Assembly: GCA_013399305.1 (NCBI GenBank)
Contig: VXAI01000164.1
Span: 1,180,342-1,244,341 of the forward strand
From: Rostratula benghalensis
Taxonomy: Eukaryota; Chordata; Aves; Charadriiformes; Rostratulidae
Direction of reading: 5' to 3'
Length of the DNA: 64,000 nt
Below the pieces are notes generated by a model, which saw only the letters and a list, made by a program, of their open reading frames with translations, did not search any database and was not told the origin of the DNA. A program made the translations under genes and the position numbers. This document shows positions 37,920-51,094 of this stretch, piece after piece. The stretch's first letter is position 1, and each line of letters begins with the position of its first letter.

Positions 37920-39379
37920 AACCGACTTGTCTGATTCTCAAGTCTGTCAATTAACGAGTCACACAACTCGTTTCTGGAGTATGGAGATCCTGTAATGGAC
38001 CAAAGCAATCAGTCATAACACTAAGACGTATGTGTGCATGTAGAAGATGAGTATTGGTGCTTTCAGGTGACAAAGAAGTTACATGTATGTGCAAACATTC
38101 ATTATGTATATATGCACTGAATAGCAGGGGATTAAAATTTTATTAGCTATTGCAGAGCTCCTGGATGGCAAGCTCAAAGGTCTGCAAATAAGGATGCACG
38201 AAGGGCTTTATTTCTTCCCAGTGGAGAACAATTGGTGTGATTTAAAAAAAAGATAAAACAAGGAACTTGTTTTATCCTTTGTAGTTAATGTCTGACTGGG
38301 GAAATGTTCCTCAAATACATTTTACAGTAAATAACTCCACTGGTTACCTCTTCTCTGTGTATTTGTAAAAGTCCTGAAAAAAAGTCCCACTTAGCACTCT
38401 AATATCCAACTCTTCTTACTTATGGGGTGCATTTTACACGTCTTTGAAGTGTCTTTTCCCTGTGTCCATGTGGGAAATGAGACAGTGGTGACTTTTTCAA
38501 ACTTTTGGAAACATCTCCTAAAAGGCTGTGCCATGACCTCTCTCATTTGCTTTCCGTGACAGCTTCCCCAGGTTCCAAAGTGGAGGCAGGAACTGGCTGG
38601 GTAGGGGGTGGCTTTTGCTCCCGGGGGGGAGGATCAGCGATCCCTCCTTTCCTTTGGGCCCCCCTCCCTGAGGAGGCACTACAGGCATTGAGCTTTGCCT
38701 GTCTTTGCTCTCCGTGGCCAGTGATGGGCTTGGTTTCCCTGGATGGGTACCAGGTGATCTCCAAGCTGCTCTGCAGGGTCACTACAAGGAGCAGCTCTTC
38801 CCCTGCCCGGGAAGCTCTTCTCAGTGGGAAGCGAGGGCCCACAGTTTGTAAGCTCAGCCCTGGAAACTGGATAAATGCTTTTGGGGAAAGGTTGGATCAG
38901 CAACCTCAGCCCATCTGGCACAGTGCTGGGAATACAGAAGGAGAACAGTGTTGACAATACAAAGGAGGAGAGGAAGGCACTCTGAAGCTGACAGTGTCTT
39001 TGTGCTGCTTTGAGGATCCCTGGATCGGGGGAAAAAGGCATCCTCTTTTAAAGGGCTTCATCTGGAGACAGTTTTGCTTCATGATAGAAATGCATTTGTA
39101 GATGCTGATATCAGTCAGATTTATGGAACTGAAATGGTCTGCTCTTCTCCTCCTCCCTGAAATTTCCTAAATGTCTCTCTTCACAGGGGTTGTGCATTTG
39201 TATGTAATTATTTCTTTTTCTGTATATTGATCCTTTTCTCCTTCTCCTGAATGCACCATAATTATATTTTCTTTCAACGAGCATAAGGAGCGAACTGTCA
39301 CTGGTACACAATGGCTCAACTTTATCAAACCGGAAAAGAAAAAGCCCCTGTTTTGGGGGAGGTTTCAGGCAGCGGGCTG

Positions 39380-39520
39380 ACAATTGTGGGTTCTGATTCA
39401 TACCTGTGCAACCGCTACTCTGTAATCAGGCTGCGATTAGTCACCGACAACCAATTACCATGCCCGGCTTCCTAAAGCAATTTGTCAATCGGGAACTTTA
39501 TAAATTCCAGTTAACTCTGT
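39380..39520. promoter_or_regulatory. Candidate regulatory or conserved element with homeodomain-like sites
   Basis: Within about 100 bases lie GTAATCAG, GCGATTAGTC, ACCAATTACC and GTCAATCGG, a cluster of TAATC/GATTA-type and CCAAT-like strings with several CpGs. Sites of this kind bind homeodomain factors. Function is inference from clustering only. Confidence 0.25.
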
Positions 39521-42500
39521 AGGGAAAAGTCTGCCATCCTGGGAGCACATCCTCCTGTGTAATGTCCTTGGGCTGGCAGGGAGGTGAGGTGGTTGCCCCC
39601 CTCTCTCAACAGAGAGGTGGTAGTTCTGCAGGCACCATCCCTATTATGCACCATCCCATAAAGGAAAAGTGTGTTTTCTCAGTCTGTAGTGACAAGGAGC
39701 AGATGTGATCCCTACCTGCATGGTGGGATCCTCCCCCAGAGGTTTTGCATACTGGACTTATGGGAGATGGTGGCACAAGTTTTCATGAGCTGGTACCTCC
39801 CTGCCCTGTTAACTAACCATCCTCTGCAGTGGGACCCCCCTCCCCTTTCCTGTGGAGCTGCTCCCCACCTTTCTCAAACCCACCAGTTGCCTGCACATAC
39901 CCACAGCCCATGTTTTATCAAAGGCTTCATCACTTTGCTCGTTCATGGTGGTGCTCAGAGGCTGCCTGCAGTCCTCTCGTTCTCCAGCTCCGTGAGAGGG
40001 GATGTGAGGTGCCACTGTCACCATAGAATGACAAGTGGCTTCAGGGGGTGACGGGGCTGAGCAAAGGTCTGTCCATCACCAGAGGACTTTCCTTAATAAG
40101 CTCACTGTGCAGCCTTTGAAGTCTATGAGCTAAAATGGCTTCAGAGGGAATGGTCAATGGAGCCTCTGCTTTTATCTCCTGTTGGTGTTAGGAGCTGCCC
40201 TGCACTACCTTCAGGTTCAGGTGGGCTTTCTGCAGAGGTCACCATCTCAGTGAAAATCCAAATACCACAGGCATAAGAAAGTTGCTACCTGCCGTTAGAC
40301 TATTCTTTCCCATGCAGAAATGAGCAGTGCTTTCTGGAAGCATTTTTACTCTGCTATAACTCTGAAGGAGTGGCAGCTGCTGTTTTAAAGGTACCAGCAA
40401 GTGTGGAGTGCCAGGATATTTCTGGATAGATTGACCACCAGTGTCTTCTTTCCTGCCAAGGCTACGCTGGTTTGAACAGTGGAGCAGTGGAAAAACAGCT
40501 GCTGGAGTTAGTGTTTACAAAACAGGGGGATGGAGCACAGGGTGATCAAGGCTCTCCCTGAGTGCTTGGGAAGGACAGAGGAGGAAAGTCCCAGGTGAGA
40601 GGTGGTCCCTCTCTGAATGGGCATGGGGCAAGCACCTGGAACTGGCTGGCCACGCATGCTGCCTGGCAGCCCACACCCTGCCAGAGCATGCTTTGGGGTA
40701 AAACTGTAGCTTTGGATCTAAACTCTTATTTATTTTCCTTCACAGGTCCTTCTTTTATAGCTATGACTAACCCCCAAAAGCCTGGCCTTCTTGGGGCAGG
40801 TTCCCTGCAACCCCTTGATTTCCATCCTGTGCCAGTGCCAGCTGAGTCTTACCAGTCATGCTGAAGCACACCAGGAAAACATGAGAGATGTCAGATGATC
40901 TAATCCAAGTTCAAAGGTCAAAGAGCTGGGAAAAAAGATGAGGCCCTGGTGAAACTGGAATAGCTGTGCCTGGTTCAGGCATCCAGTCGCTTCTCCACTC
41001 CTTGAAGGGAAAGAGCAGTGAGTCCTGGCATTTAGGCTGCATTTCAGTTGACATGCCCATCTCACAAATGAGCGGCTACCAATGCACAAAAGCATTTGAA
41101 GCAAACATGCCCACAGGCACTGCTAAATCAGGTCTTCACCATCACGCTGCAGGGTGGTTTCAAAGATATTGAGGGACTCCTGGATTCCATTTGTCCTGAT
41201 AAAGCTGTTTTTCAGGATTTTCATCTGCATCCATTTTTTGCTAATGTGTTTTCATTTTTCTTCATTTATTACTCCAAGGCTTATTATGATCTGGAAACTA
41301 AAACAAAGGGGACCATTATATTATGCTGGATAGTAGCCATGGCCAAGATCGAAATGCGAATACCGAATACTTCCTACCCCAGAACAGCAGTAAAGCTATT
41401 GCCAGTGCCTTTGCCCTTCAGGGGCTGGTAACATAATCCTCTCACACAGCTTGCACTCTCCTCCTTGACACTTCAAGGGTAATCACGTCACCCCAGAGAG
41501 CCAGGCTTTATGCTCAGCATCTTGTTAGAGGAAGATCAAGGGGGCCAGCTGGCCACGGAACAGAGAAAGGTGCACAGGAATGGCGAGGATGCTGGAAGTG
41601 GGTCTGGTGCCTTGAGGTCTCTCCTGTGCTGTGGCAGGTTGGGGGACACATTTGCACATTTTTGGTTTGGTTTTTTTGGCAACATTTAGTTTCTCTCCTT
41701 GTTTTGGGTTCCCTCGTCCACTCGTTATTGACACAGTTTTAGCGACTGAAATGATTTATCCAATTATTATTAAAAATACAACACTGAGAAAGTATAGAGA
41801 GTAGTACATGGAACCTGTAGCCTCTGGGGAAGAAGGGGAAGGGCTATTGCAAAATTAAAGACATCCTTTCCAAACTCCCTGCCAAGCCACAGATAGGAGA
41901 CTCTCCTGTACCACCATCTCCAGAGGCACCGGTACCGGAGATGGGCCAGGAGATGGGCCTTAATATGGGCACACACAAATCCTGCTCTCACTCTTTTCCC
42001 ATCCTGCCACCTACTTTTTCCCAGGGACAGCTCAATTACCAAGCACCAGTGACATGGCAGGTTCCCCTTCCCCTTTGTTAATCTCATTGATGTATCAATG
42101 ATAGTCACAATTTCTACCTAGGGTAGTTTTCCCCTTTGACAAAGAAAACATGAATAGAAGTAATTTATTTTCTCATGCCTTACGTATTTTAACTGCCTCT
42201 GTCCCTGAGGCCCTCAGCCCCAAGGTATTTGCTGTTTTGCTGCATTATTTGTTGCTGCATACTAATCCAATAAACCTGAACTTCCATGAATTACCATACC
42301 GCATGGGGAAGGCTAAGTTTAGCTCTTGCATATTTTAGACATCTGTCAAGATAAAACTTGGACTGGAAGGAGTCTCTGGCAGGCTCATCCCTACTGAAAG
42401 TGGACAGTGACAGAGGCATTTCCTCTCTCCACTCTGTCTCCAACTAAATCACTTCAATAGTATTAAGTTCACATCAAGTTTCCCCATGCGTGCTCCAGGG

Positions 42501-44529
42501 ACCTGCTAGAGCACAGTGCACGCTTGGAAACGAGCCCCATGACTTCATGGCTCTGAAGTATGACTTAACTACGTTCTCTCTTCCTTCAGCAGCTTGGGTT
42601 TTGGCCACATCACACAGAGTGTTAAAAACTGATGGTGTTAAAAATTAGTTGTCTTAAATATCCACAAAATTATGTCTTCACCCCTCTCCCCAGGACTCTG
42701 TTAAGCAGAGCTAAGAAATGCTTTTTTGGGTAGAATATAATAAACATGATGGAAAATACAGTTTTAAGAATTTTCTGTGTATTTATTTTTGCTCAAATAT
42801 AGGCCACCTTTTAAAGGGTTAAAAAGGGGTGACATCATTCAACAAAGGAAATGTCCTATTTTAGATGCAGTGAAGCATTTTGCAACAATTTCAAATGTAA
42901 TTTTTCATTTTTCATATGTGACTGGAAAAGCAAATCCAGTTTGATCTCAATTTTTTCTCTTTCCCTCTTCTTTATTGTAGCAACCAGACTTAAAGAATAA
43001 TTATTCGCTTCCTCCTCCTCCCATAGCCATTCATGGTAATATTTTACCTTTCTTTACGTGGACTGTTGCTTCTTTAGTTGTTTAATGTTCTCCCTCATCA
43101 ACAATCTCTGTATTTACCATCTGTTCCTGCTCCCACTTCATCTTACAGTTTTTCTAAATCTGCTGTTGCACAATATTAATGAAGATGGTCCATTTAAAGA
43201 ATGAGCGTATGCAGCAAATAATATAAGAGAAAAATCTCTGCTAATTGCCAGGGGAGAGTTTTCTCAGACCTTTCCTCTGTGTTGATTGCCACTTACGCTG
43301 CCTTTCTCTGCTCTGTGAGGAGGAGATGGATCCTGATCGGTCCAGGCAATGCCTGGGATCTGAGGGCCAAACTCCATCCCTTCCCAGCTTTGCCAGGTCT
43401 TCCCTTGTCTTAGTGAATAAGTTTTGAGAAATTCTACAACCTCCCTCTTGTTCTAAAATGAAAATTATAATGTCTACCTGAGTGAGGAAAAGTGATTGTC
43501 CTGATTGGTTAATATTTCAAAAGGCCCTCATGAATCTATAATCTCTCCACAATGTTACAATTCCCTGCTACCGCTCTGTTCCCCTGGTTGGCATTTGAAT
43601 CCCCTCACAGGCAGTTATAGGTCTCAATTTCCAATAGATATATATTGAAATTTACAGTAAAGAAAACAGACAAAGAACATTAAATGACAGAGATGTGGAG
43701 CTGGAAAAGGTTAGCATCCATTTCCTGCTCCATCAATAAGCTTGCTTTTTTTTTTTTTCCCAGATAGATCAAGCTACATACCATATATCTGTCATCCATT
43801 TGATATAAGACTGGAGTTTCCGGGTTTAGTTTTCAGTCTTGGCAATACCTTTAAAATCTCTCTGGAGGCACAAAATTAATTTTCTGTCTTTGGGAGTGTT
43901 TCAGCCTGAAGCCTGATGTGGGAAAACTCTTGAAGCTTTCACCCTCAGATTTCTTTCATTGTAATGCTTGTCATGGGCACCAAGAACTTTGCGGTGTAAG
44001 GGTATGAGAAATGCGAGCTGGATCCTGCTGATGGCTTCATTTGGCACATGCTGCACAGTCCTGGCTGGGAAGATACCCAGGAGGAGAGATGCTCTTCAAA
44101 ACACCCAACAGGGGCAGGAAGGGCTGACACCAGGAAGGTCTTGATTCCCTCCAGGTCAATATGGACTCGGTACTGGTCCTTGTCCTCATCACCTACCTGG
44201 ACAGTGTGGCAGGGGACACCTGTACAGGTATGGGACCAATACACCACTGGTGGGACACTGGAGGGCAGGACTGCTCCTCAGAGTCACCAGGGCAGGCTGT
44301 GAACCGGGGGGGGGGGGGCTGCCAGGACCATTGAGAGGCTCCCTGAAGCCAAGTACAAAATCCTACTAGCAGGATGGATGAGTCCCACACAGCAGGGCGG
44401 GCTGGGCACTGATGGGGAGAAAAATAGCTTTGCAAGAGAAGATCTGGAGATCCTGTTGGAAACGAGTCCCTCTGGTGTGGGCTCATGCAAAAGATTGAGC
44501 CAGGCCCTTTTGGAATGTGCACAGCAGCG
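39521..44529. other. Unique non-coding stretch, no gene seen
   Basis: No exon or repeat family recognised. An AT-rich portion at about 42.6-43.7 kb includes a near-tandem pair of GTGTTAAAAA-led 16-mers at 42619-42650 and a T-run at 43746-43758. A 13-base G run sits at 44306-44318. Confidence 0.5.
44306..44318 (+). repeat. G13 homopolymer
   Basis: Thirteen consecutive G bases. Long G homopolymers are uncommon and error-prone, so the exact length should be treated as uncertain. Confidence 0.85.
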
Positions 44530-44726
44530 GGGAGGAACGGGCACAAGGTGCAAGAGGGGAAACTCCAGTTAGCTTTATGTAAGAGTGGTTTGGCACTGAA
44601 AGAGGCTGTCCAGAAAGGGAGGTCTCTGTCCTTGGAGGCAGTCATAAATGAATAACACAAGGCCCTGAGCTGGGCATGGGACCAGGTGACGTTCAGAAGC
44701 CCCTTCCAACTTAAATTATTCTTTGA
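44530..44726 (+). mobile_element. Degraded CR1 LINE 3' fragment, plus orientation
   Basis: Recognisable CR1 3' wording survives: GGGCACAAGGTGCAAGAGG, AGAGTGGTTTGGCACTG, TCTGTCCTTGGAGGCAG, AAGGCCCTGAGCTG, then CCCCTTCCAACTTAAATT and a decayed TTCTTTGA end. It appears older and more deleted than the other copies. The preceding 120 bases, with AGATCTGGAGATCCTG, may be more of the same element, but I cannot be sure. Confidence 0.65.
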
Positions 44727-45939
44727 TACTTAGCTCAAAATAAACAATCTTGTACATTAGTTATTCCACTGTGGCGTTTCCCTATTAGCTAGTGTCAGAA
44801 GTAATGCATTGATCTATGGGCTGTAGGGCAACTTGGAAGAGCTCTCGCTTCTGGAGAAGAATAAGGGGAGCAAACTGAGGGAGACTTGGCAGGGTGCTTG
44901 AGGCTTTCACAATCTAATGTAAAGGAAAGTGAATTTTATCTGACTTGGCCCTTATTTAAATCCTCCACTCTCACACTCTGAAGTGTACAACCTCTTCTTT
45001 TATTCTCAGCTCAGAGTTACAACTCCTTCAGAGCCAGAGCTGGCGTGACTCATCCTGTAGGGTACCGCTGTGCATGGTCGTCTGCCTGAGCTGTTGCCCT
45101 GCTGTGAGAAATCTACAGTAAGACAAAACTGGAAATAAACTTAACCTCATTTTGGATTGTCCGCTGCCATCTAGGAGCAGTGAGAATTAGGAATCTTTAT
45201 TTTATTTATTCACTTTAAAGTGAATTGTACTGCCTGCCCAATGCCAGCATAGGGCACAACGGAGGAAGACGCTGCCTTTGTGCGGGAAATGCTACAAGAT
45301 CCAAAGTGCACCTAGGTACAGCGTGTGTGGATGAGTCAGGAGATCCTGGCTTCAAATGTAAACTCTTCAAAGCAGCGTCTGCCTTTTTTTTTTTGTGCGC
45401 CTCGCTCAGACCTCTCATTTAAAGAACGCAAAACTATAATGAAATGCTGAACAGCTCTGATGTGTGAACTGAGGCTGCCAGCCACTGCAAAGTAGGGCTC
45501 CCCAAGGGTTCCTTTCCACCCCAGGAAGATAAAATATCGCTGCCCGTCTTTCTTGTTCTCTGTGGAGATGGTGCACGTGGCTGCCCACCCTGGAGATCTG
45601 CTGCTCCCGCCAGCTGGGCGTGCTGCCAGCCCTGCCCCTGAGCTGCCTGTTGGGGCAGAAATTTCCTGCTCATTAAAAAGAGACAAAGGACAATTAGGTT
45701 GCAAATAAAACGTGTTATCTCCACTTGTAAGACCTGTCAATCCACCAGGCCATTGCTTTCTCTGAGATTAGAGAGGATGCTGTGCCCAGCTCTCAGGTAT
45801 GTGTTAGTTGCTCCACTGCTACTTGCAGCAAGCCTGAGCAGCACTTGGACAGGAAGACCTGCCCCCACATCCGAGGTCCTCATCTCAGTGTCTGCTCCCC
45901 AACATGCAGGCTTGGAGCCTGGCCTGGAGCCCTCAGACG
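44727..45939. other. Unique non-coding stretch, no gene seen
   Basis: No repeat family or exon recognised. The minus-strand frames around 45.2-45.74 kb have no domain-like content. Confidence 0.45.
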
Positions 45940-46170
45940 TTGAGTTTGTAATTAGTTTTGGTAATGAACTCAGCATCTCTACACCCCGTGCTACGCTATC
46001 TGCCTCCTGGCTCATCAGAATGGCGCTATCTCTTTTAGTATTACTTCACTAAATGCAGCCCTATCTGCGGCTTAAACCCTGGCCTCTTTAATTAACTGAC
46101 AACTTTAATCCACGTGTTACACTCTGCTTATCTGGAAACTGACTTTTACTTCTGATAAGCCCATGATCTA
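45940..46170. promoter_or_regulatory. Candidate enhancer: dense WGATAR cluster with E-box and TAAT sites
   Basis: Five sites match the GATA-factor consensus WGATAR within about 160 bases: TATC cores at 45997-46000, 46027-46030, 46062-46065 and 46129-46132 (each read as AGATAG or AGATAA on the minus strand), and a TGATAA with its GATA core at 46154-46157. Chance would give fewer than one. Between them lie a CACGTG E-box (46111-46116) and TAATTAG, TTTAATTAAC and CTAATTG strings. Clusters of GATA plus E-box sites are typical of enhancers in blood, endoderm and other lineages. That this one is active is inference. Confidence 0.4.
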
Positions 46171-46610
46171 ATTGCCTACCATCCTCAGCAGAAGTGCAGA
46201 GCTGATGCACCACTTCATCCAGGCAGATACTCAATATGCAAAAGCATTAGTGCTCATCGTGGCCCTGCCTATCCCTGGCATTAAAACACCCTGGATGATT
46301 GGAGATGGTGAGGAGGTTCTTGCAGCCCCTCTCCTTCTTCCTCCCTCATTCCCACCAAGCATCGCCACCTGGATCATGCTCAACCAGCAGGAGCTGAGGC
46401 AGCATCACAGGCTGCCGGCATTTCACATTCCTGTCCGTTTCTAGGCCTAACAAAGACAAAAGTCTTAGTCCCACCAAACTCAGTATACAAGAAACTGACA
46501 TGAGTTTGGCTAGTCTCATCTGCATTTATTTATCATCTTTTTATTTTCACTTTTAGGAAGCTTTCACACCCCAAAATACAAATCAGCATTTGCATTCAGC
46601 AAATGCTTTT
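46171..46610. other. Unique non-coding stretch
   Basis: No recognisable gene or repeat. The short frame at 46172-46444 has no domain content. Confidence 0.4.
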
Positions 46611-46720
46611 CACAGAATCACAGATTATCAGGGATTGGAAGGGACCTTGAAAGATCATCTAGTCCAATCCCCCTGCCAGAGCAGGAACACCCAGATCAGG
46701 GCACACTGGAACACATTTCC
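46611..46720 (-). mobile_element. Short CR1 LINE 3' end, minus orientation
   Basis: The plus strand reads CACAGAATCACAGATTATC, then GGATTGGAAGGGACCTTG, AAAGATCATCTAGTCCAATC and CCCTGCCAGAGCAGGA. This is the reverse complement of a CR1 3' end. Only about 110 bases remain, so it is 3' UTR alone. The fade-out near 46720 is the 5' truncation. Confidence 0.88.
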
Positions 46721-49700
46721 TCCTCTCCAGAAATGAGGGTTTCCCAAAAAAATGCCAAATGCATTTTGGCTGTTTTTCTAGAGCTTCTAAAAGAGTTTTT
46801 ACACTGAAGTTGAGTGTGTTTTATTTCTCATGAGGTCCTGCCAGTTTTAGCTTGTCCAGCCATCTCTCTACTGTTGCACTGTTGTAGAGATCTGGCAAAT
46901 CATTTTGATTTGAAGCTGTTTTTCCAGCCACAGATAGGTTCCCTTTCACCCCCACCTTGTGGAGAAACGAATGAGAGGGAGGCTTTGCAGGGAAATCTGG
47001 AGAAAATGCCATACTGAAAAAATGCTCAAACTCGTGGGGACACCAAATTGAAGGGAGAATGCACAGGGAATGGGAGAACTACAGAAACACCTGGAAAGAA
47101 AGGTGGGAGGGGGCTATGTTAAGAACTCCACAGCCAGCAGCAAGGATACGACATGAAAACGGCTTCCCTGTGCAGGAAGCACCATGTGCAGATGCAGAGG
47201 CATGGAAGTGAGCACCAGCCCAAAAGCTCTTTGCTGGCTGTCACAGGGCAGCAAGGTGTGGTGGGAGTCAGCACCACTGCTACTGCTAGGAGCAGGAGAA
47301 TGATGGGGACCTGTGCCTTGGGTGAGTGCCGTCTGCAATGCATGAGGGCTTACGCTGGCCCTTGTATTGGTCCCAGCTGGGAAAGGTCTCAGTTCTGGCC
47401 TTCTCTTGTAGCCTTCCTGCTGTGTGTCCCAAAGCCATATAAGCCAAATAGAAGAGCCTGCCTGCCTCCTGCCCCTGCATGAATGACCACTTGTGGAAAG
47501 GGCTGCTGCATGCCATGATATGGCAAACCCCTGCCTGGAAGCAGGTCATTGCTTTGCCCTTCTGGTAGAACAACACCTTCCCAGCCTGCTGCCTGTACTA
47601 GGAACCACCTTTCTTCCTTCAATGCTTTGCTGCCTTCTCCAGGTCCAAGCTCCAGTCTCTTTGTCTGCAAGCTGTTTTCAACTGCTTTTCCCAGAGCAGG
47701 CAGCAGAGCCACAAATCGTAGGGCTCACTTGCTGCCCTGCCCCTTCCCCCTTGCAGGCAGAGCCTCATCCATTGCAGCCCTGCCCCAGGCTGAACTGCAC
47801 AAACCCACAGGGAAAACATGGGATCTGGGAGGATGCCTGGTGCCACCCACTGCTATTTGGGAGATTGGGCTTCCCATATTTCTATGTGTTGTGAGTCCAA
47901 CTCTCAGGAGGATCAGAGGGGAGCTATGCAGTGCTTCTCTGGTGCTTGAGTGGCTTCTTACGTCCCTTGTGGCTGCCTTCCCTCAGACTTGTAGGAACTT
48001 GGCTACTTCATGTCATGAATTGCACAGGTGAAACTCTTCATCACACTCATCAGTGATGCTCTGAGCCATTTGTAATGCTAAAAGATGACAATATATGCAA
48101 TAGCTGCAGCGTGCCAAACACAGAGATGGGGTCCTGTAGTGCTTGCTCCATGCAAAACAGATTTCCATTAGCTGCTCCTCAGGTGGCATTAGAAGCAACA
48201 GCCAACCATTTTCCCCTGGCTGTCTGTGGAGGAACAGAGGACTGCACAGGGCCCCAGGATGGGGTGGGGTGGGGGGCTGCACAGAGCTCCTCACACAAGA
48301 AGCTGCCTCAAAGGGCAAGTGCTTTTCAGGGAATACAAACTGCTTAGTAATGAGGACAGCACAGTGAAAAATATCCTGCACACCCTGGTGCTTTCTGCAG
48401 CTGAAATTTTGGGTACTTTCCCTCCACCCTTATTTACTCACCATCCATCAATCCTGGTGCCCTTTCGGTTCCTCAGTCTTGCAATGTCAGCAGCGTAGGG
48501 ATCCCAAAATGCTCTCAAGTCATTTCCATCTTGCTGTCTCTAACACAGAGACCTCATTATCCCAGAGTGCCAAATCCATCTGCCCTTTCCTAGGGGATTT
48601 TATTCCTGTGGGGTACATATATTTTTACGAATTACAGAAGCTGTGGGAACTGGGGGAAGATGCACATTCTTCCTGCCTCAGTGGGGATGTCCGTATGGAA
48701 AGCACAGGAATGAGCTGGCCCCTGTCAGAAAGCTGCTGTCACTTTAGTATAGGGCCTAAGCCCTGAATGGAGGGATGAAAGCTCAGAAAGGTGAGTCTAT
48801 CTTGCTTAGACACCCCAAAAAGCAGAGAAAACCTCTTTGGCTCTCACTTGAAGTTACCAGGTATATGTACCAGGTGATGGTGATTGAGCTGCCTTCTCCC
48901 ACCTACTTGAGCAAAGAAAGAGACTTTGGTTGGAGAAGCTGTGCTATGTTCTTTATTTTTGTCTTAGTAACCTCTAAATCATGAATTAATCACATTTGAG
49001 CAACAAAACATGACTGGAAAGTGAAAAGTCAGACAGTTAATCTTGACAATACCCAAGAATGCTTTGAGGTTTTTGAATTCTGATTTTTTCCGCCAGATTG
49101 TTTTAGCAGAGAAAATCTGCACTTTTTTTGTTTAAATTTGAAAAGGGCTTAATCTGACCTAAAATGGCCTTTTTTTTTTTTTCAGTGAGTAATCCATTCA
49201 TTCCAAAACCAAAATACATGGCAGCTCCCAGACAGAACAGTGTCCTCACACTGGCATGGCACTGTGCCCAAATTTCTCTCCAGCCACCTCTCCCTTCTGC
49301 TCCAGGTCTAGCAAAACAATGCATTATTTGTTCACTCTACATGTCAATATGCTTTTCTCCTCCTTCTCACCTCCAGCTTGAGAAATAAAGTCCCTACCCT
49401 ACACCCTGACAAGATCAATAGCAAACCTCCCCAGGTGACAGCTGTTGCACCCCCTTTTGTGGGCTTTTTGGGCTGTTTTGTTGTCCTTGGACCTCCCTGA
49501 GCGTGAGTTTTGCCCCAGGGGACCAAGACAGCCCAGGGCACAGCAGGGCAGAAGAGGAAGGCACAGTTGTGTGCAAACAGGTCCAGAGAGTATAAAGGAG
49601 ATATTTTCACCCCCTTTGCTGGCTGGCCTTGGCCTTTTACTGCCTGGTACTTGCAGTTTTCCTCCAGGTCTGTATGGCATTGACCAGCTGATGAAATTCA

Positions 49701-51094
49701 GTGGAATTGTGTTTACTGACTTGTACATGCACCAAGGGAAGGGGAAAGCTGTTTTTTTATCAGTTTCAATGCCCTTTAGTTGCATGCATAAAATGCCCAT
49801 AAATGGAAGCGATAGCAGACTGGGATTTGCTGAAAATCCACCGGCAACCCCTGCCTCAATACTGAGCTCTTGCAAACTGTCTGCTGGAGCTCCAGCCTAC
49901 TGGGAAACACCATCCCCAGCCAAGCAGCTCCACCTCAAGAATGTTGAGATGGAAGGGAAACATGTACCCTGCAGACAACCCTTGTGGGCTCCAGCCTTTC
50001 CTGCCTTCCCTGGGCACATACAGGCACAAACCCACTAATGAGCTGTGTCCTCCAGCAGCACAGCCGAGAAGTTATTTCATGTAGTTCATCCTCTCACCTC
50101 GGTTATCGGATAGTTTGAGGGGTTTTTTGTTGGTCACACCTTGGCTGTTACGGACATGAAGGATAATGCCAGGTTTGCTGGTTGCTGAGTATACAACCGT
50201 GTTCATACACAGCAGCTTCTCTAATGCAGACAAATCCACCAGATTCCAGGAGCTGAGGGAAGGGGAGAAAGACTTCTGCTACCAATCACCTCGGTCTGTT
50301 TTCCTGGGTTTCTCTGTATCTCTAACTCCTTTTTCAAACAGTCTACGTGTTTGTTTTTTTTTTTTTTTTTCTTAATCTCATTTTAAACTAACAAGCTGAG
50401 TAAATAACAGGGAGTATTTTTAAGTGGAAGGACAGGACATTAATTACTGTAAAGACTTGAGAACCACCATCCCCTAAGGTATCTGAGATGTTAGGCATGC
50501 AAATAAAAGGATGAGATCAACAGACAGATCAGATTGTTTCACCTCATGTATAAGTATCTTACTGGGCCAAAAGGGAAAACGTGAAAAATTGAGAGGAGGC
50601 CTGAAACGGTTTGGTAATGCAGAAAGAGACAGCCAAGACAGACAAACGTGGAAGAAAACACATCTCCTTTTCTGTAAAGAACATCTTAAAAAAATTGGTT
50701 TTGAGGCATTTCTGCATGAGACAGCCATTTGGCTCCTAGAGCTAGAATATGGGCCAGAAGTAATCAGGAATGGCGAGCAGAAGCATCATACATAACAAGG
50801 GAGCCTGCATGTGGGCTCTTATCATTTGGAAGCTAATAGATGATGACAGCAGCTTAATCCATGCAAATATAGAATAATGACAACCCTGACTTCATGCGTC
50901 ATAAAAATGGGGGGAATAGGAAAAGAAAAAAAAAAAAAAAAAAGGAAGAGGAGAGAGGGAAACAAAAAGCAACAGCCTTTGAATCGACGTGCGTCATTAA
51001 TGGATGAGGCCAGAGAGTAGAGGAATAATCAATCCCAAGGCAGAGTGGAGTAGTGGCTGCTGCTTGTGTGCACAGGGAAACCTGCAGGAGAGGA
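46721..51094. other. Unique non-coding stretch, no gene seen
   Basis: No exon or repeat family recognised. T- and A-runs lie at 50354-50370 and 50926-50943. The longest open frame in the window (49445-50038, 197 codons) lies here, but it begins at a TTG, has no domain I recognise and is overlapped by a 158-codon frame on the other strand. Confidence 0.5.
48249..48276 (+). other. G-run cluster with quadruplex potential
   Basis: GGG, then a nine-base spacer, then GGGGTGGGGTGGGGGG supplies four G-runs with short loops, the textbook pattern for a G-quadruplex. Whether it folds or matters is unknown. Confidence 0.5.

Larger units (their letters stand above)
28601..39379. other. Long unique non-coding stretch, no gene seen
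   Basis: No recognisable exon, RNA gene or repeat family in over 10 kb. It contains T- and A-runs (34401-34416), a small hairpin at 35069-35089, a direct repeat at 37869-37919 and several AT-rich patches. The patch at about 32.9-33.1 kb has TAATTAGC and ATGCTAAT, which resemble homeodomain and octamer sites. Frames at 29071-29538, 33745-34095 and 38505-38954 show no domain. Confidence 0.55.

Noticed and set aside
49445..50038. Longest open frame in the window (197 codons, plus strand)
   Set aside because: It starts at TTG, has no recognisable domain, is overlapped by a 158-codon frame on the opposite strand, and lies in GC-richer DNA where stops are rarer.
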